Assembly (NCBI GenBank): GCA_938007995.1 | Contig: CALLLW010000064.1 | Span: 1-54,205, forward strand | Direction of reading: 5' to 3' | DNA from: an uncultured Granulosicoccaceae bacterium | Lineage (GTDB): Bacteria > Pseudomonadota > Gammaproteobacteria > Granulosicoccales > Granulosicoccaceae | DNA length: 54,205 nucleotides | Part shown: positions 54,086-54,205 of the stretch, one piece after another | Numbering within the stretch: position 1 is the stretch's first letter | How the letters are laid out: the number at the start of each line of letters is the position of its first letter | Notes under the pieces: generated by a model | What the model saw: the letters and a program-made list of their open reading frames with translations, nothing else | The model's database searches: none | Told to the model about the DNA's origin: nothing | Translations under genes and position numbers: made by a program

Positions 54086-54205
54086 TTAGAACATGCGCAT
54101 TTGAGGATCGTAGCCGTTGTATTCCTCTCTCAATCGGCCGGTGATTAGATCATCCAATGACCTTTTCTCAAACAAATTAAGTTGCAAGAGCCGCAATATC
54201 TGCTG
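54086..54205 (-). mobile_element. C-terminal end of an IS4-type transposase, cut by the window edge
   Basis: The last 39 codons read QQILRLLQLNLFEKRSLDDL and end PQMRMF with a stop at 54086-54088. The pattern QIL..L.L.LFEK...L ending in a short M/L-F tail is typical of the C-terminus of IS4 (ISL/IS5377-like) transposases. The rest of the gene lies beyond the right edge. The terminal inverted repeat cannot be delimited without the other end. Confidence 0.65.

Overview
The window looks like a chromosomal segment of a marine-type gammaproteobacterium of roughly balanced base composition. The strongest argument is the conserved block aspS-nudB-yebC-ruvC-ruvA-ruvB-ybgC-tolQ-tolR-tolA-tolB-pal-cpoB-tRNA-Lys (7.4-19.3 kb, all on the minus strand), a classic gammaproteobacterial order. 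I cannot name the genus from the sequence alone.

Layout. (1) 1-7.4 kb is an accessory island packed with scars: the C-terminal remnant of a Y1/REP-type transposase with a REP-like hairpin, a frameshifted hicA followed by a hicB-like antitoxin gene and an ImmA/IrrE protease gene, two near-identical 3' ends of hsdR (type I restriction), an HTH gene whose 3' end was replaced by hsdR sequence, and an intact AAA-ATPase/subtilase pair resembling the IetAS anti-phage system. The island abuts the 3' end of tRNA-Lys, a usual integration site. (2) 7.4-19.3 kb is the tRNA, Tol-Pal envelope system, Holliday-junction resolvasome and aspartyl-tRNA synthetase. (3) 19.7-30 kb holds a PfkB-type adenosine kinase, a giant NAD-dependent glutamate dehydrogenase, a hot-dog thioesterase, an unusual FtsZ paralogue with a cysteine cluster and a C-terminal membrane helix, and an MscS channel. 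(4) 30.1-34.8 kb is a five-gene Liv-type ABC importer. (5) 35-37.8 kb carries a fasciclin protein, a membrane phosphoesterase, an OmpA-type lipoprotein and a 55-residue membrane protein. (6) 38-46.8 kb is a complete form I aerobic carbon monoxide dehydrogenase cluster, coxC-M-S-L-D-E-F-G, on the minus strand. (7) 46.9-54.2 kb has a FucU-type mutarotase, a DUF6940-like protein, a translationally coupled deacetylase/carbamoyltransferase pair, a 3-mercaptopyruvate sulfurtransferase, a CvfB-like S1 protein, a spondin-domain lipoprotein, and the tail of an IS4-type transposase at the right edge.

How the parts work together. The cox genes encode the three CODH subunits (FAD, 2Fe-2S, Mo-Cu), the maturation factors that sulfurate the Mo site and insert Cu, the CoxG membrane-recruitment protein and an MHYT-LytTR sensor-regulator. 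CoxL carries the form I AYRCSFR loop, so CO oxidation is a firm prediction; no RuBisCO genes are visible, so CO is more likely an energy supplement than a route to autotrophy. The Liv importer, glutamate dehydrogenase and thioesterase suit a heterotroph.

The best candidate for something undescribed is the FtsZ paralogue at 26683-28599. It keeps the GTPase signature and the T7 loop, lacks the usual C-terminal conserved peptide, and instead has an Ala/Glu/Arg coiled coil, a Cys/His cluster and its own transmembrane helix.
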